Source: Streptomyces sp. NRRL B-1140 (lineage in GTDB: Bacteria; Actinomycetota; Actinomycetes; Streptomycetales; Streptomycetaceae). From it: a DNA stretch of 64,000 bases. Position numbers and translations under genes: made by a program. Location of the stretch: the NCBI RefSeq assembly GCF_001280065.1, contig NZ_LGEA01000105.1, positions 1-64,000 on the forward strand, given 5' to 3'. Positions 25,214 to 34,422 of the stretch are shown here, piece after piece; the stretch's first letter is position 1; every line of letters begins with the position of its first letter. The notes under the pieces are model-generated. The model was not told the DNA's origin, did not search any database, and saw nothing but the letters and a program-made list of their open reading frames with translations.

Positions 25214-25743
25214 CGGAACAGCGAGCGGATTCGCCGGGCGCCGAGCGTGCCCCGGCCACCGACATGTCCCTGCTGGGCATCTACCTCAACGACCATCTCG
25301 CCGGTGCCACCGCCGGCACGGCGCGGGTGCGCTACCTGCTGCGTTCGTGCCGCGGCTCGGCGCTCGCCGACGCCCTGGCCCCGGTCGCCGACGAGATCGC
25401 CGAGGACCGGGCGACGCTGCTCCACCTCATGCGGCGCCTGGACGTCCCGGTGCGCCGCTACAAGGTGTACGCGGGCCGGGCGGCCGAGCAGGTGGGGCGG
25501 CTGAAGAGCAACGGCAGCCTGGTACGGCGCTCACCGCTGACCACCCTGTGGGAGCTGGAGGCGCTGGCACTCGGCGTGGAGGGCAAGCTGGCCTGCTGGG
25601 AGACGCTGCGCGATCTGGCCGCCACGGACGGGCGTCTCGACCGGCGGCAGCTCGACGAGCTCATCGAACGGGCCCGCCGGCAGCACGCCACACTGGAGGC
25701 GCTGCGTCACCGGCAGGTCGAGGTCGCCTTCCGCGCGGCCTGA
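25210..25743 (+). CDS. Unknown helical protein
   Basis: 177 residues, almost certainly an all-helical bundle: LLGIYLNDHLAGATAGTARV, EIAEDRATLLHLMRRLDVPV, LWELEALALGVEGKLACWET and a final RARRQHATLEALRHRQVEVA. The spacing of acidic and His residues is reminiscent of ferritin-like proteins, but a full metal site is not evident. Coupled to the preceding gene by ATGA; convergent with the following gene. Confidence 0.75.
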   Translation: MTEQRADSPGAERAPATDMSLLGIYLNDHLAGATAGTARVRYLLRSCRGSALADALAPVADEIAEDRATLLHLMRRLDVPVRRYKVYAGRAAEQVGRLKSNGSLVRRSPLTTLWELEALALGVEGKLACWETLRDLAATDGRLDRRQLDELIERARRQHATLEALRHRQVEVAFRAA

Positions 25744-25758
25744 GCGATGGGAGTGCGC

Positions 25759-26082
25759 TCACCAGAACCTGCTGCTGAGGGCGGGCTGGTGGGCCAGTTG
25801 CACGGCGTCGCGCAGCCGCAGCGCGACGCTGATGGTGGCGCGCAGGGCGGACGGGCGGACGCTCTGGGCGGTCTCGGTGGCGAGGACCAGCAAACAGGCC
25901 GCCGCCTGCTCGACGACCGGGACCGGCAGGGTGAAGTCATGGTCGGCGGCCTCGCGGAACGCCTTCAGCGGGACCGCGGCCCCGTCCACGGCCCGCTGCG
26001 CGGCCTGCTCCAGATGCTGAGCGGCTTGTTCGCACACGGGGGCCGGCAGGGCGATGGTGCGCTGGAACGGTGTACTCGTCAT
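25759..26082 (-). CDS. Unknown small protein
   Basis: 107 residues: MTSTPFQRTIALPAPVCEQA, AAQRAVDGAAVPLKAFREAA, and LPVPVVEQAAACLLVLATE. It contains two similar segments (LPAPVCEQAAQHLEQAA and LPVPVVEQAAACLLVLA), suggesting an internal repeat. ATG start with GGGGGAG 13 nt upstream. Function unknown; divergent from the fructosamine-kinase-like gene. Confidence 0.65.
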   Translation of the reverse strand: MTSTPFQRTIALPAPVCEQAAQHLEQAAQRAVDGAAVPLKAFREAADHDFTLPVPVVEQAAACLLVLATETAQSVRPSALRATISVALRLRDAVQLAHQPALSSRFW

Positions 26083-26282
26083 GACCCGACTGCTCCCCCG
26101 GCCACGGCCGGTTCTGTCGCCCGGGGGCGGGATTTCACCGTCCCGCGTGACCGGCGGGTGGCGAATGTGCCGGGACCGGCACAGCGGGCACGTGCGGTAC
26201 AACGGCCGCCTGACAGGTCAGGTTCGACGAGGCGGTCGATCCGATTGCTCGATGCGGCTCCGAGAGCTGAGAGGGGACTCGT

Positions 26283-27137
26283 ATGACCGTCCACGGGGAC
26301 GTGGCGGCCCGGCTCACCGGGCGGGCGATCAGCGGTGAGCGACAACTGTCGGGGGATCTGGCCGAAGTCGATCTCGACGACGGGCGGGTCGTGGTCGTCA
26401 AGCGGTCCGACGCGCCGGGGGCGGCGCGAGCGGAGGCGGCGGGGTTGCGGTGGCTGGCCGCCGCGGGAAGCGTGCGCGTGCCGGTGGTGCACGGGCACGA
26501 GGACGGCTGGCTGGTCGTCGACCGGGTTGTCGAGGGGCGGCCGGACCGTGCGGCCGCGGTGCGGTTCGGGCGGGACCTCGCCGCATTGCACGCCGCCGGG
26601 GCGCCCGCGTTCGGGGCGGCGCCGCCGGGCGGCCCGGTGGACGCGTACATCGGGCTCGCGCCGATGCGCAACGAGCCGGGCACCGACTGGCCGCGCTGGT
26701 ACGCCGGGCAACGCGTGCTTCCCTATCTGCGGCGGGCGGTCGACCGGGGCACGCTCCGGTCCGCGGAGGCGGTCGTCGTGGAGCGTCTGTGCGAGCGGCT
26801 GCCGCAGCTGGCCGGGCCCGCCGAGCCGCCCGCGCGGCTGCACGGCGACCTGTGGAGCGGCAATGTCCTGTGGGCGACCGACGGACACGTCCGGCTGATC
26901 GACCCGGCCGCGCACGGCGGCCACCGGGAGACGGACCTGGCGATGCTGCGGCTGTTCGGCTGCCCCCATCTGGAGCGGGTGCTGGACGGCTACCAGGAGG
27001 TCGCTCCGCTCGCGGACGGCTGGACCGAACGGGTCGGCGTGCACCAGCTGTTCCCGCTGCTGGTGCACGCCGTGCTGTTCGGCCGGGGCTATGCGGAACA
27101 GGTCCTCACTGTGGCCCGTGCGGCCCTGGACGGGTGA
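26283..27137 (+). CDS. Fructosamine-3-kinase-family phosphotransferase
   Basis: 284 residues with aminoglycoside phosphotransferase/protein kinase-like fold. Catalytic loop LHGDLWSGNVLW and metal-binding LIDPAAHGGHRETDLAMLRLFG are diagnostic. Family members phosphorylate fructosamine adducts on proteins or small ketosamines, a repair of glycation damage. The nucleotide site is near VVVVKRSDAPGAARAEAAGL. ATG with GAGAGG upstream. Ends 6 bp from the convergent catalase gene. Confidence 0.9.
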   Translation: MTVHGDVAARLTGRAISGERQLSGDLAEVDLDDGRVVVVKRSDAPGAARAEAAGLRWLAAAGSVRVPVVHGHEDGWLVVDRVVEGRPDRAAAVRFGRDLAALHAAGAPAFGAAPPGGPVDAYIGLAPMRNEPGTDWPRWYAGQRVLPYLRRAVDRGTLRSAEAVVVERLCERLPQLAGPAEPPARLHGDLWSGNVLWATDGHVRLIDPAAHGGHRETDLAMLRLFGCPHLERVLDGYQEVAPLADGWTERVGVHQLFPLLVHAVLFGRGYAEQVLTVARAALDG

Positions 27138-27143
27138 TCCTCG

Positions 27144-28802
27144 TCAGCGGGTCACGACGTGCCGTTCGTCGGGGACGCAGTGGGTCATGGTCAGGCCCTC
27201 CACGTCGCGCGGCTCGTTCTTGCCGAGGTTGGCCAGACGTTCGCGATCCTCGTCCGTGAGGTCCTGGCTCGCCAGCGGCTGCAGTCCTGCCACGTCTTCC
27301 GGGCCGATGCCCAGTCCCTCGCCCACCCGCAGGCCGAGGTCGTTCTCGACGAGCAGGAAGTGCCAGACCATGCGCTCCTGGATCGCCCGGTCGCACCGGG
27401 ACAGTTGACTGATGAAGTTCTTCACCAGGTCGTCGCGCTCCCAGTCCTCCAGCAGCAGGTAGCGCTGACCGGCCTGGAGGTAGTCGTTCGTGCGGGGGAT
27501 GCGCTTGCGGGTGAGCCGGCCCTGGATCTCGGGCCCCTGCTCGTCATGCGTCGGGTAGCGGGCCTCGCGCAGTCCGCCGGTGATCGACGGCTCGTAGTTG
27601 ACCTGCGGGTTCTCGCCTCCGCCGTCGACGTGGTAGGCCATCTGACCGTCGCGCTGGTTGGTGCGCACCTGCGCGCTCTTCGCCTGGTTGACGGGGAGCT
27701 GGAGGTAGTTCGGACCGACCCGGTAGCGCTGGGTGTCGCTGTAGGAGAAGGTCCGGCCGACGAGCATCTTGTCGTCGGAGAAGTCCAGGCCGTCGACCAG
27801 GACGCCGGTACCGAAGGAGATCTGCTCGTTCTCGGCGAAGAAGTCCTTCGGCATGCGGTCCAGCACCATCCGGCCCACCGCCTTCGGCGGGAAGTCCTGT
27901 TCGGGCCAGGTCTTGGTGTCGTCCAGCGGGTCGAAGTCGAGTTCGGGGTGGTCGTGGTCGTCCATCATCTGCACGAGCAGTTCCCACTCCGGGTGGTCAC
28001 CGCGGGCGACGGCCTCGTACAGGTCCTTCGTGGCGTGGCCGAGGGTCTCGGCCTGGACGTTGGCGGCGTCCTCCTCGGTCATGCTGCGCACGCCCTGCTT
28101 GGGCATCCAGTGGTACTTGACGAGCTTGGTGTCGCCGTCGGCGTTGACCCACTTGTAGGTGTTGACGCCGAAGCCCTGCATATGGCGGTAGTCGGCGGGG
28201 ATACCGCGCGGGCTGAACAGGTTGACCAGCATGTGCATGGCCTCGGGCGTCTGCGACATGAAGTCGAAGATGCGGCCGGGCTGCTGCTCGAAGGTCACCG
28301 GGTCGGGCTTGAGGGCGTGGATGACGTCCGGGAACTTGATGGCGTCGCGGATGAAGAAGACGCCCAGGTTGTTGCCGACCAGGTCCCAGTTGCCGTCCTC
28401 GGTGTAGAACTTGACGGCGAAACCGCGCGGGTCGCGGGCGGCCTCGGAGGAGTCGCGGCCGCCGATCACCGTGGAGAAGCGGACGGCCACGTCCGTGCGT
28501 TTGCCGCGCTCCTGGAACAGCTTGGCCCGGGTGTAGCGGCCGACCGGCTCGTCACCCCAGGTGCCGTAGGCCTCGAAGTGGCCGTAGGCGGTGACGCCGC
28601 GGGCGTGCACGACGCGTTCGGGGATGCGTTCCCGGTCGAAGTGACTGATCTTCTCCAGGAACTGGTAGTTCTCCAGCGTGGCGGGGCCGCGGGCACCGAC
28701 GGTGCGCTGGTTCTGGTTGTCGTAGACCGGATGGCCCTGGCGGTCGGTGAGTACCTCGCGGTCGTCGCCCGGTGCGGGGCCGGTGCCGGAAACGTCCGTC
28801 AT
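27144..28802 (-). CDS. Heme catalase (monofunctional)
   Basis: 552 residues; a small- or medium-subunit catalase that splits hydrogen peroxide. Landmarks: catalytic His66 in [56 protein letters not shown] and the heme-ligand Tyr354 in [19 protein letters not shown]. The C-terminus is 30-40 residues longer than KatA-type minimal enzymes. ATG with GAAGGAG upstream. No linked Fur or CatR regulator in the window; the 234 bp before it is the probable control region. Confidence 0.96.
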   Translation of the reverse strand: MTDVSGTGPAPGDDREVLTDRQGHPVYDNQNQRTVGARGPATLENYQFLEKISHFDRERIPERVVHARGVTAYGHFEAYGTWGDEPVGRYTRAKLFQERGKRTDVAVRFSTVIGGRDSSEAARDPRGFAVKFYTEDGNWDLVGNNLGVFFIRDAIKFPDVIHALKPDPVTFEQQPGRIFDFMSQTPEAMHMLVNLFSPRGIPADYRHMQGFGVNTYKWVNADGDTKLVKYHWMPKQGVRSMTEEDAANVQAETLGHATKDLYEAVARGDHPEWELLVQMMDDHDHPELDFDPLDDTKTWPEQDFPPKAVGRMVLDRMPKDFFAENEQISFGTGVLVDGLDFSDDKMLVGRTFSYSDTQRYRVGPNYLQLPVNQAKSAQVRTNQRDGQMAYHVDGGGENPQVNYEPSITGGLREARYPTHDEQGPEIQGRLTRKRIPRTNDYLQAGQRYLLLEDWERDDLVKNFISQLSRCDRAIQERMVWHFLLVENDLGLRVGEGLGIGPEDVAGLQPLASQDLTDEDRERLANLGKNEPRDVEGLTMTHCVPDERHVVTR

Positions 28803-29036
28803 AAGCGTGGGCTCCTTCGGCTCGTGGCCGGCGACCGGCCGGGGCGGATCCTCGAAGGGCCGCCCGGCCGGTCCTGGCGGGAGGGGCCGGGTACCCGGGC
28901 GGCGCTGTCATTCACGCGCCAGGACCTCATCCGGCGGCTTTGCCGGCTCGGTGTCGATCCGCCGCCGGGCCGGGCGGTGGCATCGTGGGCCGTCGGCAAC
29001 CGGCACCGACAGCGGAAACCTCGGGAGAGGAGAGGG

Positions 29037-29702
29037 ATGCGGAACGTCTACTGGATCGGGGGCGGCAGTGGCGCGGGCAAGTCCACGATCGCCCGCCGTC
29101 TCGCCGACCGGCACGGCTGGCGTCTCTACGCGACCGACGACGCGATGGCGGATCACGCACACCGGACCACCGCCGAGGAAGCGCCCTTGCTGCACGCGTT
29201 CATGGCCATGGATGCGGACGAGCGGTGGGTCGACCGGTCCCCCGAGACCATGCTGGAGACGTTCCACTGGTTCCGGGGCGAGGCCTTCGGTCTGATCGTC
29301 GAGGATCTCGCGCGACTGCCCCGGGACGTACCCGTGGTCGTCGAGGGGTTCCGGCTGCTGCCGCGCCTGGTGCGGCCGCTGCTCACCGAGCCCGGGCACG
29401 CGGTCTGGCTGCTGCCCACACCGGAGTTCCGCCGGGCCGTGTTCGCACGTCGCGCCGCACACGGCGGAATGTTCACGCGGCGCACCGGTGATCCTGAGCG
29501 GGCGGTCCGCAACCTCGCCGCACGGGACGCCCTGTTCACCGAGCGGCTGGACGCGGAGACCACACGCCTGGGGCTGCCCGCCCTCACGGTGGACGGCGCG
29601 ATGACGGAGGACGAACTCGCCGAACGGGTCGGTGGGGTCTTCCGGCTCCGACACGGAGGAGGGCCCGGACCCCGCACGGGGTCCGGGCCCTTGAGCCGGT
29701 GA
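29037..29702 (+). CDS. P-loop nucleotide kinase-like protein
   Basis: 221 residues. Walker A at the N-terminus (WIGGGSGAGKSTIARRLADR), then ATDDAMADHAHRT, VPVVVEGFRLLPRLV and an Arg-rich lid HGGMFTRRTGDPERAVRNLA. This is the layout of small-molecule kinases in the adenylate/shikimate-kinase group; substrate unknown. ATG after GGAGAGGAGAGGG. Its final codons encode PGPRTGSGP within a perfect terminator hairpin, so the gene end and transcription stop coincide. Confidence 0.85.
   Translation: MRNVYWIGGGSGAGKSTIARRLADRHGWRLYATDDAMADHAHRTTAEEAPLLHAFMAMDADERWVDRSPETMLETFHWFRGEAFGLIVEDLARLPRDVPVVVEGFRLLPRLVRPLLTEPGHAVWLLPTPEFRRAVFARRAAHGGMFTRRTGDPERAVRNLAARDALFTERLDAETTRLGLPALTVDGAMTEDELAERVGGVFRLRHGGGPGPRTGSGPLSR
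29661..29690 (+). terminator. Perfect terminator hairpin inside the 3' end of the kinase gene
   Basis: 13-bp stem without mismatch (GGGCCCGGACCCC / GGGGTCCGGGCCC), 4-nt loop GCAC. It lies in the last 14 codons of the rightward kinase gene and between convergent genes, so it can serve both strands. Confidence 0.85.
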
Positions 29703-29705
29703 GCC

Positions 29706-29942
29706 TCAGCCCCCGTCGAGGCGTGCGCGCAGCAGCCCCTTGCCCAGCTCGGCGCCCTTGCGGCTGTCCGCCTGGGCCTTGCGGAACAGGTCCGCGACCT
29801 CGGTGTCCTTTGCGCGCTCGGCGTCCTGGATGTAGCCCTCCAGGCGCAGGGCGTTGTTCAGACACGCCTCGACGTACCAGATGAGGTTGTAGTCCTTGTC
29901 CTGCGTACCGGTCACACCGCCGGTCTCCGATCCCGTGCTCAT
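29706..29942 (-). CDS. Small conserved-looking unknown protein
   Basis: 78 residues: MSTGSETGGVTGTQDKDYNL, IWYVEACLNNALRLEGYIQDAERAKD, RKGAELGKGLLRARLDGG. Soluble, helical. Strong ribosome site GAAGGAGG 7 nt before ATG supports it. Possibly a stress-related small protein; no known family recognised. Convergent with the kinase gene, divergent from the conservon. Confidence 0.75.
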   Translation of the reverse strand: MSTGSETGGVTGTQDKDYNLIWYVEACLNNALRLEGYIQDAERAKDTEVADLFRKAQADSRKGAELGKGLLRARLDGG

Positions 29943-30272
29943 GCGAGCCTCCTTCGCGCGGAGCGGACCTTCTCAGGCGCCGGACGGGTACCCTCCCTCC
30001 GGCCGGGCACACAGCCCCCGCCCATCACCATGAGCGACCGCCTGATCACAGTGGTCAGATCGTGGGGTCAGACCCCTACGCACCACCAACTCACCACCCC
30101 TAGAGGGCAATTAGGGCAGTTACCCCGGAACCCCGCAGACAGCGGTCACTTTCGGAACGAAGTGGCGCTCCACCGTGCGAGGTCGGTCGATGACGGTGTG
30201 TACTGTGCTGCGGGTGGCTCGCCTGAGCGCCTCGGACACAGCCCTGCCCGACTCCCTCCTGGAATCGACTCG
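29943..30272. promoter_or_regulatory. Conservon upstream region with a palindrome
   Basis: 330 bp without a gene. It contains a 17-bp imperfect palindrome at 30042-30058 (CTGATCAC-A-GTGGTCAG, one mismatch) and a repeat of AGGGCA (AGGGCAATTAGGGCAGTTA) at about 30104-30122 in a locally AT-richer stretch. These are candidate control sites for cvnA and/or the divergent small gene. Confidence 0.4.
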
Positions 30273-31811
30273 ATGATCGAAGTACCGGACCTGGCCGTCG
30301 GCGCCCTCGCCCTCGGCACACTGTCCGCGTTCGCCCTCGGGGGCGGGCTGCTGCGCTCCCGGCGGCAGCTGGCCGCGCAGCGCGCGAAGACCGCCGCGCT
30401 GCGGGCCCGACTCGACGGCACCACACGGGCGTTCACCTCCGAGGTCGAGCATCTGGCGGCTCGGCGGGTGCCCGCGGCAGCCCGGCAGGCCGCGCATTCC
30501 CACGTCAGCGAACCCGGGCCGCTGAACCCGCAGCTGGCCGGCTCTCCCCTGGGGAGCGCCCTGGAGCGGGTTCTGACGGGGCTCCACGCCGAGCTGGCCG
30601 CGCAGCGCACCCGGATCGACGCCGCGGCTCAGGCCGGGATGCGCGGGGCCACCCGGGAGATCCAGGCCGCGCTGTACCGGCTGCAGGACGCCCTGCGGGG
30701 ACTGCAACAGCGGTACGACGACCCCGAGCTGACCCAGACCCTGTTCGAACTCGACCACGAGAACGAGCAGTCGCTGCGGCGCGCCCAGATCGCCGCGGTG
30801 GTGTGCGGAGCCTGGGTGGGGCTCGCCCGGGAGGAGTCCCATCTCGTCGACGCGGTGACGGGTGGTCAGGCCCGGCTCCCGGGCTACCACCGCGTCCGGG
30901 TCAACAACCACCTTGCGGCCGGTACGGCCCTGGTGTCCCACGCCGTCGAGCCGGTCGCCATCATCGTCGCCGAGCTCCTCGACAACGCGCTGCGGTACTC
31001 CGCGCCCGACACGGACGTCGTGGTCGATCTCCAGGCGGTCCACCACGGGGTCTGCGTCACCGTGGACGACGCCGGTCTGGGCATGACGCAGGACGAGCGG
31101 GCCAAGGCCCAGCGGATGGTCGCCGGTTCGGATCCCATCCTGCTGACCGAGCTCGGGGATCCCCCGCGCATGGGGCTCGCGGCCGTCGGCCGGCTGACGC
31201 GGCAGTTCGATTTGAGCGTGGACCTGTCCTCCCCGTCGCCGTACGGCGGCGTGCGGGCGGTGCTGCGGGTCGAGAGCCATCTGCTGACGCGCATCGACCC
31301 GCAGGAGCGGCCCCCGGCGGCCAGTGCGCCGCGTTCGACCCGGCGGGAAGCCGTACGCGACGCGACGAGCGGTTCCGGCGCGCCCCGCGGTTCGGCTCAG
31401 CCGGACGCCGGGCCGCACAGGGCCGACCCTCTCCCCGGCGGCGCAGGCACGGACGGTGACGACCACGGCTACGGCACGGAGCGCCAAGCGGGCGACGACA
31501 CGCTGGTCCCCGGCCACCACGGCCCGCGGGACAGCGGCGGCCTCCCCCAGCGGCGGCGCCGCGGTCGCGCCCCGGCCCCCGGCGGCACGGCCGCGGCCGA
31601 CCCGGCGCCACCACGCCGTTCCCGCCGTCCCGAGGAGTCCGCCGCCGCCCTCGGCGCCCTTCAGTCCGGGACCGCGGCAGCGCGCCGGGCCGCGCGGTCG
31701 AACACAGGCGGCGTTCCAGCCGTACCAGAGGGTGCCCCGGCCGCGACCACGGCCGACGCGGCATCCGAGGAAACCGACAGCACCGGACACGAAGGGGGAA
31801 CGGCTCGATGA
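30273..31811 (+). CDS. cvnA: Conservon sensor-kinase-like ATPase CvnA
   Basis: 512 residues. One N-terminal membrane helix (VGALALGTLSAFALGGGLL), a coiled-coil-like central region (about 35-170), a GHKL ATPase domain with N-box AELLDNALRYS (Glu234, Asn238) and VDDAGLGM, then a long disordered Pro/Arg-rich tail of about 170 residues. Phospho-acceptor His is not obvious, as usual for these proteins. In S. coelicolor, conservon proteins form membrane-bound complexes like eukaryotic G-protein systems. ATG picked at the membrane segment; 81 earlier codons in frame have no coding look. ATGA overlap with cvnB. Confidence 0.92.
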   Translation: MIEVPDLAVGALALGTLSAFALGGGLLRSRRQLAAQRAKTAALRARLDGTTRAFTSEVEHLAARRVPAAARQAAHSHVSEPGPLNPQLAGSPLGSALERVLTGLHAELAAQRTRIDAAAQAGMRGATREIQAALYRLQDALRGLQQRYDDPELTQTLFELDHENEQSLRRAQIAAVVCGAWVGLAREESHLVDAVTGGQARLPGYHRVRVNNHLAAGTALVSHAVEPVAIIVAELLDNALRYSAPDTDVVVDLQAVHHGVCVTVDDAGLGMTQDERAKAQRMVAGSDPILLTELGDPPRMGLAAVGRLTRQFDLSVDLSSPSPYGGVRAVLRVESHLLTRIDPQERPPAASAPRSTRREAVRDATSGSGAPRGSAQPDAGPHRADPLPGGAGTDGDDHGYGTERQAGDDTLVPGHHGPRDSGGLPQRRRRGRAPAPGGTAAADPAPPRRSRRPEESAAALGALQSGTAAARRAARSNTGGVPAVPEGAPAATTADAASEETDSTGHEGGTAR

Positions 31812-32230
31812 CCAGCCGCGCGACGGGGGACACGGCATGGGTGCTCGAACCGGTCCTGGAGGTGCCGCACGTCGTGGCCGCCGCCCTGCTCACCCGGGAC
31901 GGTCTCGTCACCGGATACACCGACGCGCTGTCGCGGCCGTCGGCCGAGCGGGTCGCGGCCATCACCAGCACCGTGCAGGGCGCCTGCCGTACCGCGGCGG
32001 CGGCGTTCGCCGACACCGACCGGGCGGAGATCCGTCAGGTCGTCATCGAGTCGGACCACGGCTACGTGCTGATCGTGCCGACGGCCCACGGCACCTGCGT
32101 CGCCGCGTACGGCGATCCCGAGGTGCGGCTGGACCTGCTCGCCCACCGGGTGCACTCGCAGGTGGCGCGGCTGGGCGAGAAGGCGATGGCCGCCGGGACC
32201 CGAGGCGCCGAGGGCGGCACGTCGGCATGA
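31808..32230 (+). CDS. cvnB: Roadblock/LC7-domain protein CvnB
   Basis: 140 residues, one Roadblock/LC7 domain: VPHVVAAALLTRDGLVTGYT, CRTAAAAFADTDRAEIRQVV and YVLIVPTAHGTCVAAYGDP. Roadblock proteins act as GTPase-activating or scaffold partners of MglA-like GTPases, here CvnD. Second gene of the conservon, ATGA overlap at both ends, so translation is coupled through cvnA-cvnB-cvnC. Confidence 0.93.
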   Translation: MTSRATGDTAWVLEPVLEVPHVVAAALLTRDGLVTGYTDALSRPSAERVAAITSTVQGACRTAAAAFADTDRAEIRQVVIESDHGYVLIVPTAHGTCVAAYGDPEVRLDLLAHRVHSQVARLGEKAMAAGTRGAEGGTSA

Positions 32231-32589
32231 CCGGCCGCCGAGGCGGCCGTCCCCTGGTTCCCGCGTACCTGTCGACCGGCGGGGTCGCGCGGCCCAGCCG
32301 TGCGCATCTGGAACGGCTGTCGGTCCTCACCGGCAGCGGTGAGCCGGCCCCCGCCGAACTGCCCGCCGCCCAGGCGGCCCTGCTGGAGGAGCTGGGGTAC
32401 GGCTCGCTGACGGTGGTGGAGGCAGCGGCCCTGCTGCGGTTGCCGGTCTCCGCGGTGCTGGTGCTGGCCGCCGACCTCCTCGACCGTGACCTGGTGCTGG
32501 CCCGTGCGCCGATCCCGCCCGCCCGGCGCTTCGACCCCGACCTGCTGAAGAGAGTGGCCGATGGCCTCCGCGACCTCAAGCACCGTTGA
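32227..32589 (+). CDS. cvnC: DUF742 protein CvnC
   Basis: 120 residues, the DUF742 family found only in conservons. Features: PLVPAYLSTGGVARPSRAHL and a winged-helix-like segment (LTVVEAAALLRLPVSAVLVLAADLLDRDLVLA), with the C-terminus DLLKRVADGLRDLKHR. It binds the other conservon proteins at the membrane. The end of the gene overlaps the start of cvnD by 29 nt. Confidence 0.92.
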   Translation: MTGRRGGRPLVPAYLSTGGVARPSRAHLERLSVLTGSGEPAPAELPAAQAALLEELGYGSLTVVEAAALLRLPVSAVLVLAADLLDRDLVLARAPIPPARRFDPDLLKRVADGLRDLKHR

Positions 32590-33187
32590 CGCCGAGCCGC
32601 ACGGTGCGGGCGTCCACCTGCCCGACACCGCCCAGGACCTGGTGAAGATCCTGATCACCGGACCCTTCGGGGTGGGCAAGACGACCCTGATCCGCTCCGT
32701 CTCCGAGATCCGGCCGCTGCACACGGAGGAGCATCTCTCAGAGGCGTCCGCGCGGGTCGACGATCTCGCCGGGGTGCGGGACAAGTCCACCACCACGGTC
32801 GCCATCGACTTCGGCCGGATCAGCCTGCCGGGCGGCATCGTGCTGTACCTGTTCGGCACACCCGGGCAGGAACGCTTCCGGGCGCTGTGGGACGACATCG
32901 CCCACGGGGCGCTCGGCGCGCTCGTGCTGGTCGACGCCCGCCGGATCGACGCCTCGTTCGACGTGCTGGGGCTGGTGGAGGAGTCGGGGCTGCCCTACGC
33001 GGTCGCCTTCAACACCTTCCCGGACGCGCCCCGCCACCACACGCCCGAGCAGTTGCGCGCCGCCCTGGACCTCGAGGCGACGACGCCCATGGTGAGGTGC
33101 GACGCGCGGGAGACGGACTCCTCGGTCGACGCCCTGCTCGCGCTGGTACAGCACTTGATCGACCACCACCCCCCGGAGCCCCGGTGA
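32561..33187 (+). CDS. cvnD: Small GTPase CvnD (MglA-like)
   Basis: 208 residues. P-loop GPFGVGKT (34-41), G2 region DKSTTTVAIDFGRI, and G3 FGTPGQERFRALW. The G4 element reads NTFP rather than NKxD, as in other conservon GTPases, so guanine recognition may be relaxed. It is the switch of the conservon complex. ATG lies inside the end of cvnC, and the stop overlaps the GTG of the P450 gene, so the whole set is one transcription unit. Confidence 0.92.
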   Translation: MASATSSTVDAEPHGAGVHLPDTAQDLVKILITGPFGVGKTTLIRSVSEIRPLHTEEHLSEASARVDDLAGVRDKSTTTVAIDFGRISLPGGIVLYLFGTPGQERFRALWDDIAHGALGALVLVDARRIDASFDVLGLVEESGLPYAVAFNTFPDAPRHHTPEQLRAALDLEATTPMVRCDARETDSSVDALLALVQHLIDHHPPEPR

Positions 33188-34422
33188 CCCACCCCTCCCC
33201 CGCCGAGCAGGCCTTCTCCCTCGCGGCGCCCGTCCGCCTCTGGGAGGACGGCTTCGCCCGTGATCCCCACGCCTACTACGCCGCCCTGCGCGCCCAGGGC
33301 CCGGTCGGCTGGGCGGAACTCGCGCCGGGTGTCCCCGCCTACGTCGTCACCGACCGGCGGGCGGCTCTGGACCTGCTGCACGACACGGAGACGTTCTCCC
33401 ACGACCCCCGGCCCTGGCAGGCGACCGTCCCCGACGATGCGCCGGTGCTCGGCATGATGCGCTGGCGCCCCAACACCCTGTTCGCCGACGGCGGGGCCCA
33501 TCTGCGCTACCGCACCTCGCTGATCGACGCCTTCGATCTGGTGGAGCCGCACGATCTGCGGGCCCGGGTGCACCGGGCGGTGCACCTGCTGGTGAGCCGG
33601 ATCGGGCCGCGCGGCGAGGCCGACCTGGTGGCCGAGTTCACCCGGCCGCTGATGGCACTGGTGTTCAACAGCCTGTTCGGCCTGCCGGACAGCGCGAGCG
33701 ACCGGCTGGACGGTGCCCTGGGCAAACTGATCGAGGGCGGCGCCCAGGCGGCCGAGGGGGAAGCCGAGTTCGGCGGGTACGTGCTGGAGCTGATCGCCGC
33801 CAAGGCCGAGCGGCGAGGCGATGATCTGCCAAGCTGGCTGCTGGACCACCCGGCGGGGCTGACCCCCGAGGAGGTCACCTGGCAGGTGTTCCTCACCCTC
33901 GGCGCGGGGCACGAGCCGACGGCCAACCTGGTGTCCAACGCCCTGTCGCGGATCCTCGGCAACCCGGCCTACTACTCGACGCTGACCAGCGGCGCCCGCC
34001 CGGTGACGGACGCGGTGCTGGAGGTCCTGCACCACGAGACACCGCTCGCCAACTACGGCATCCACTACGCCCGTACGCCGGTCGCCCTGCACGGCGTGTG
34101 GATCAGGGCCGCGGTGCCGGTGGTGATCTCCTACGGCGCGCTCGCCCAGGCCGCCGAGCTGGAGCGCGGCGCGGAACGCCACCCTTCGGACGCCTCTCAC
34201 CTGTCCTGGTCGGCGGGCCCGCACGCCTGTCCGGTCAAGCAGCACACCCTGCTCATCGCCACCGAGGCGATCGAACGGCTCACCCAGTGGCTGCCCGACC
34301 TCGAACCGGTCCTGCCCCGCGAGCGCCTGACGTGGCGGCCCGGTCCGTTCCACCGCTCGCTGACCGCTCTGCCCGTCCGCTTCAGCCCCCGCTCCCCCGA
34401 CCAGCCAGGAGGACGACCGTGA
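33184..34422 (+). CDS. cvnE: Cytochrome P450, CYP157-like, without ExxR motif
   Basis: 412 residues. The I-helix reads LTLGAGHEPTANLVSNAL (AGHEPT, close to AGxET) and the heme ligand is Cys349 in SAGPHACPVKQ. The K-helix motif, normally ExxR, is E280-V-L-H283, so the Arg that is near-universal in P450s is missing. The heme loop also departs from FGxGxHxC. Conservon-associated CYP157 enzymes in S. coelicolor are known for lacking ExxR, which agrees with position and family here. GTG start by GTGA overlap with cvnD. Substrate unknown; it may work with the neighbouring P450. Confidence 0.9.
   Translation: MTHPSPAEQAFSLAAPVRLWEDGFARDPHAYYAALRAQGPVGWAELAPGVPAYVVTDRRAALDLLHDTETFSHDPRPWQATVPDDAPVLGMMRWRPNTLFADGGAHLRYRTSLIDAFDLVEPHDLRARVHRAVHLLVSRIGPRGEADLVAEFTRPLMALVFNSLFGLPDSASDRLDGALGKLIEGGAQAAEGEAEFGGYVLELIAAKAERRGDDLPSWLLDHPAGLTPEEVTWQVFLTLGAGHEPTANLVSNALSRILGNPAYYSTLTSGARPVTDAVLEVLHHETPLANYGIHYARTPVALHGVWIRAAVPVVISYGALAQAAELERGAERHPSDASHLSWSAGPHACPVKQHTLLIATEAIERLTQWLPDLEPVLPRERLTWRPGPFHRSLTALPVRFSPRSPDQPGGRP

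Noticed and set aside
27159..29036. Long rightward frame joined to the P-loop kinase
   Set aside because: The part before 29037 is antisense to the catalase gene; only the part from the ATG at 29037 codes.
30030..30272. 81-codon N-terminal extension of cvnA
   Set aside because: No coding look; the ATG at 30273 starts directly with the membrane helix expected for CvnA.
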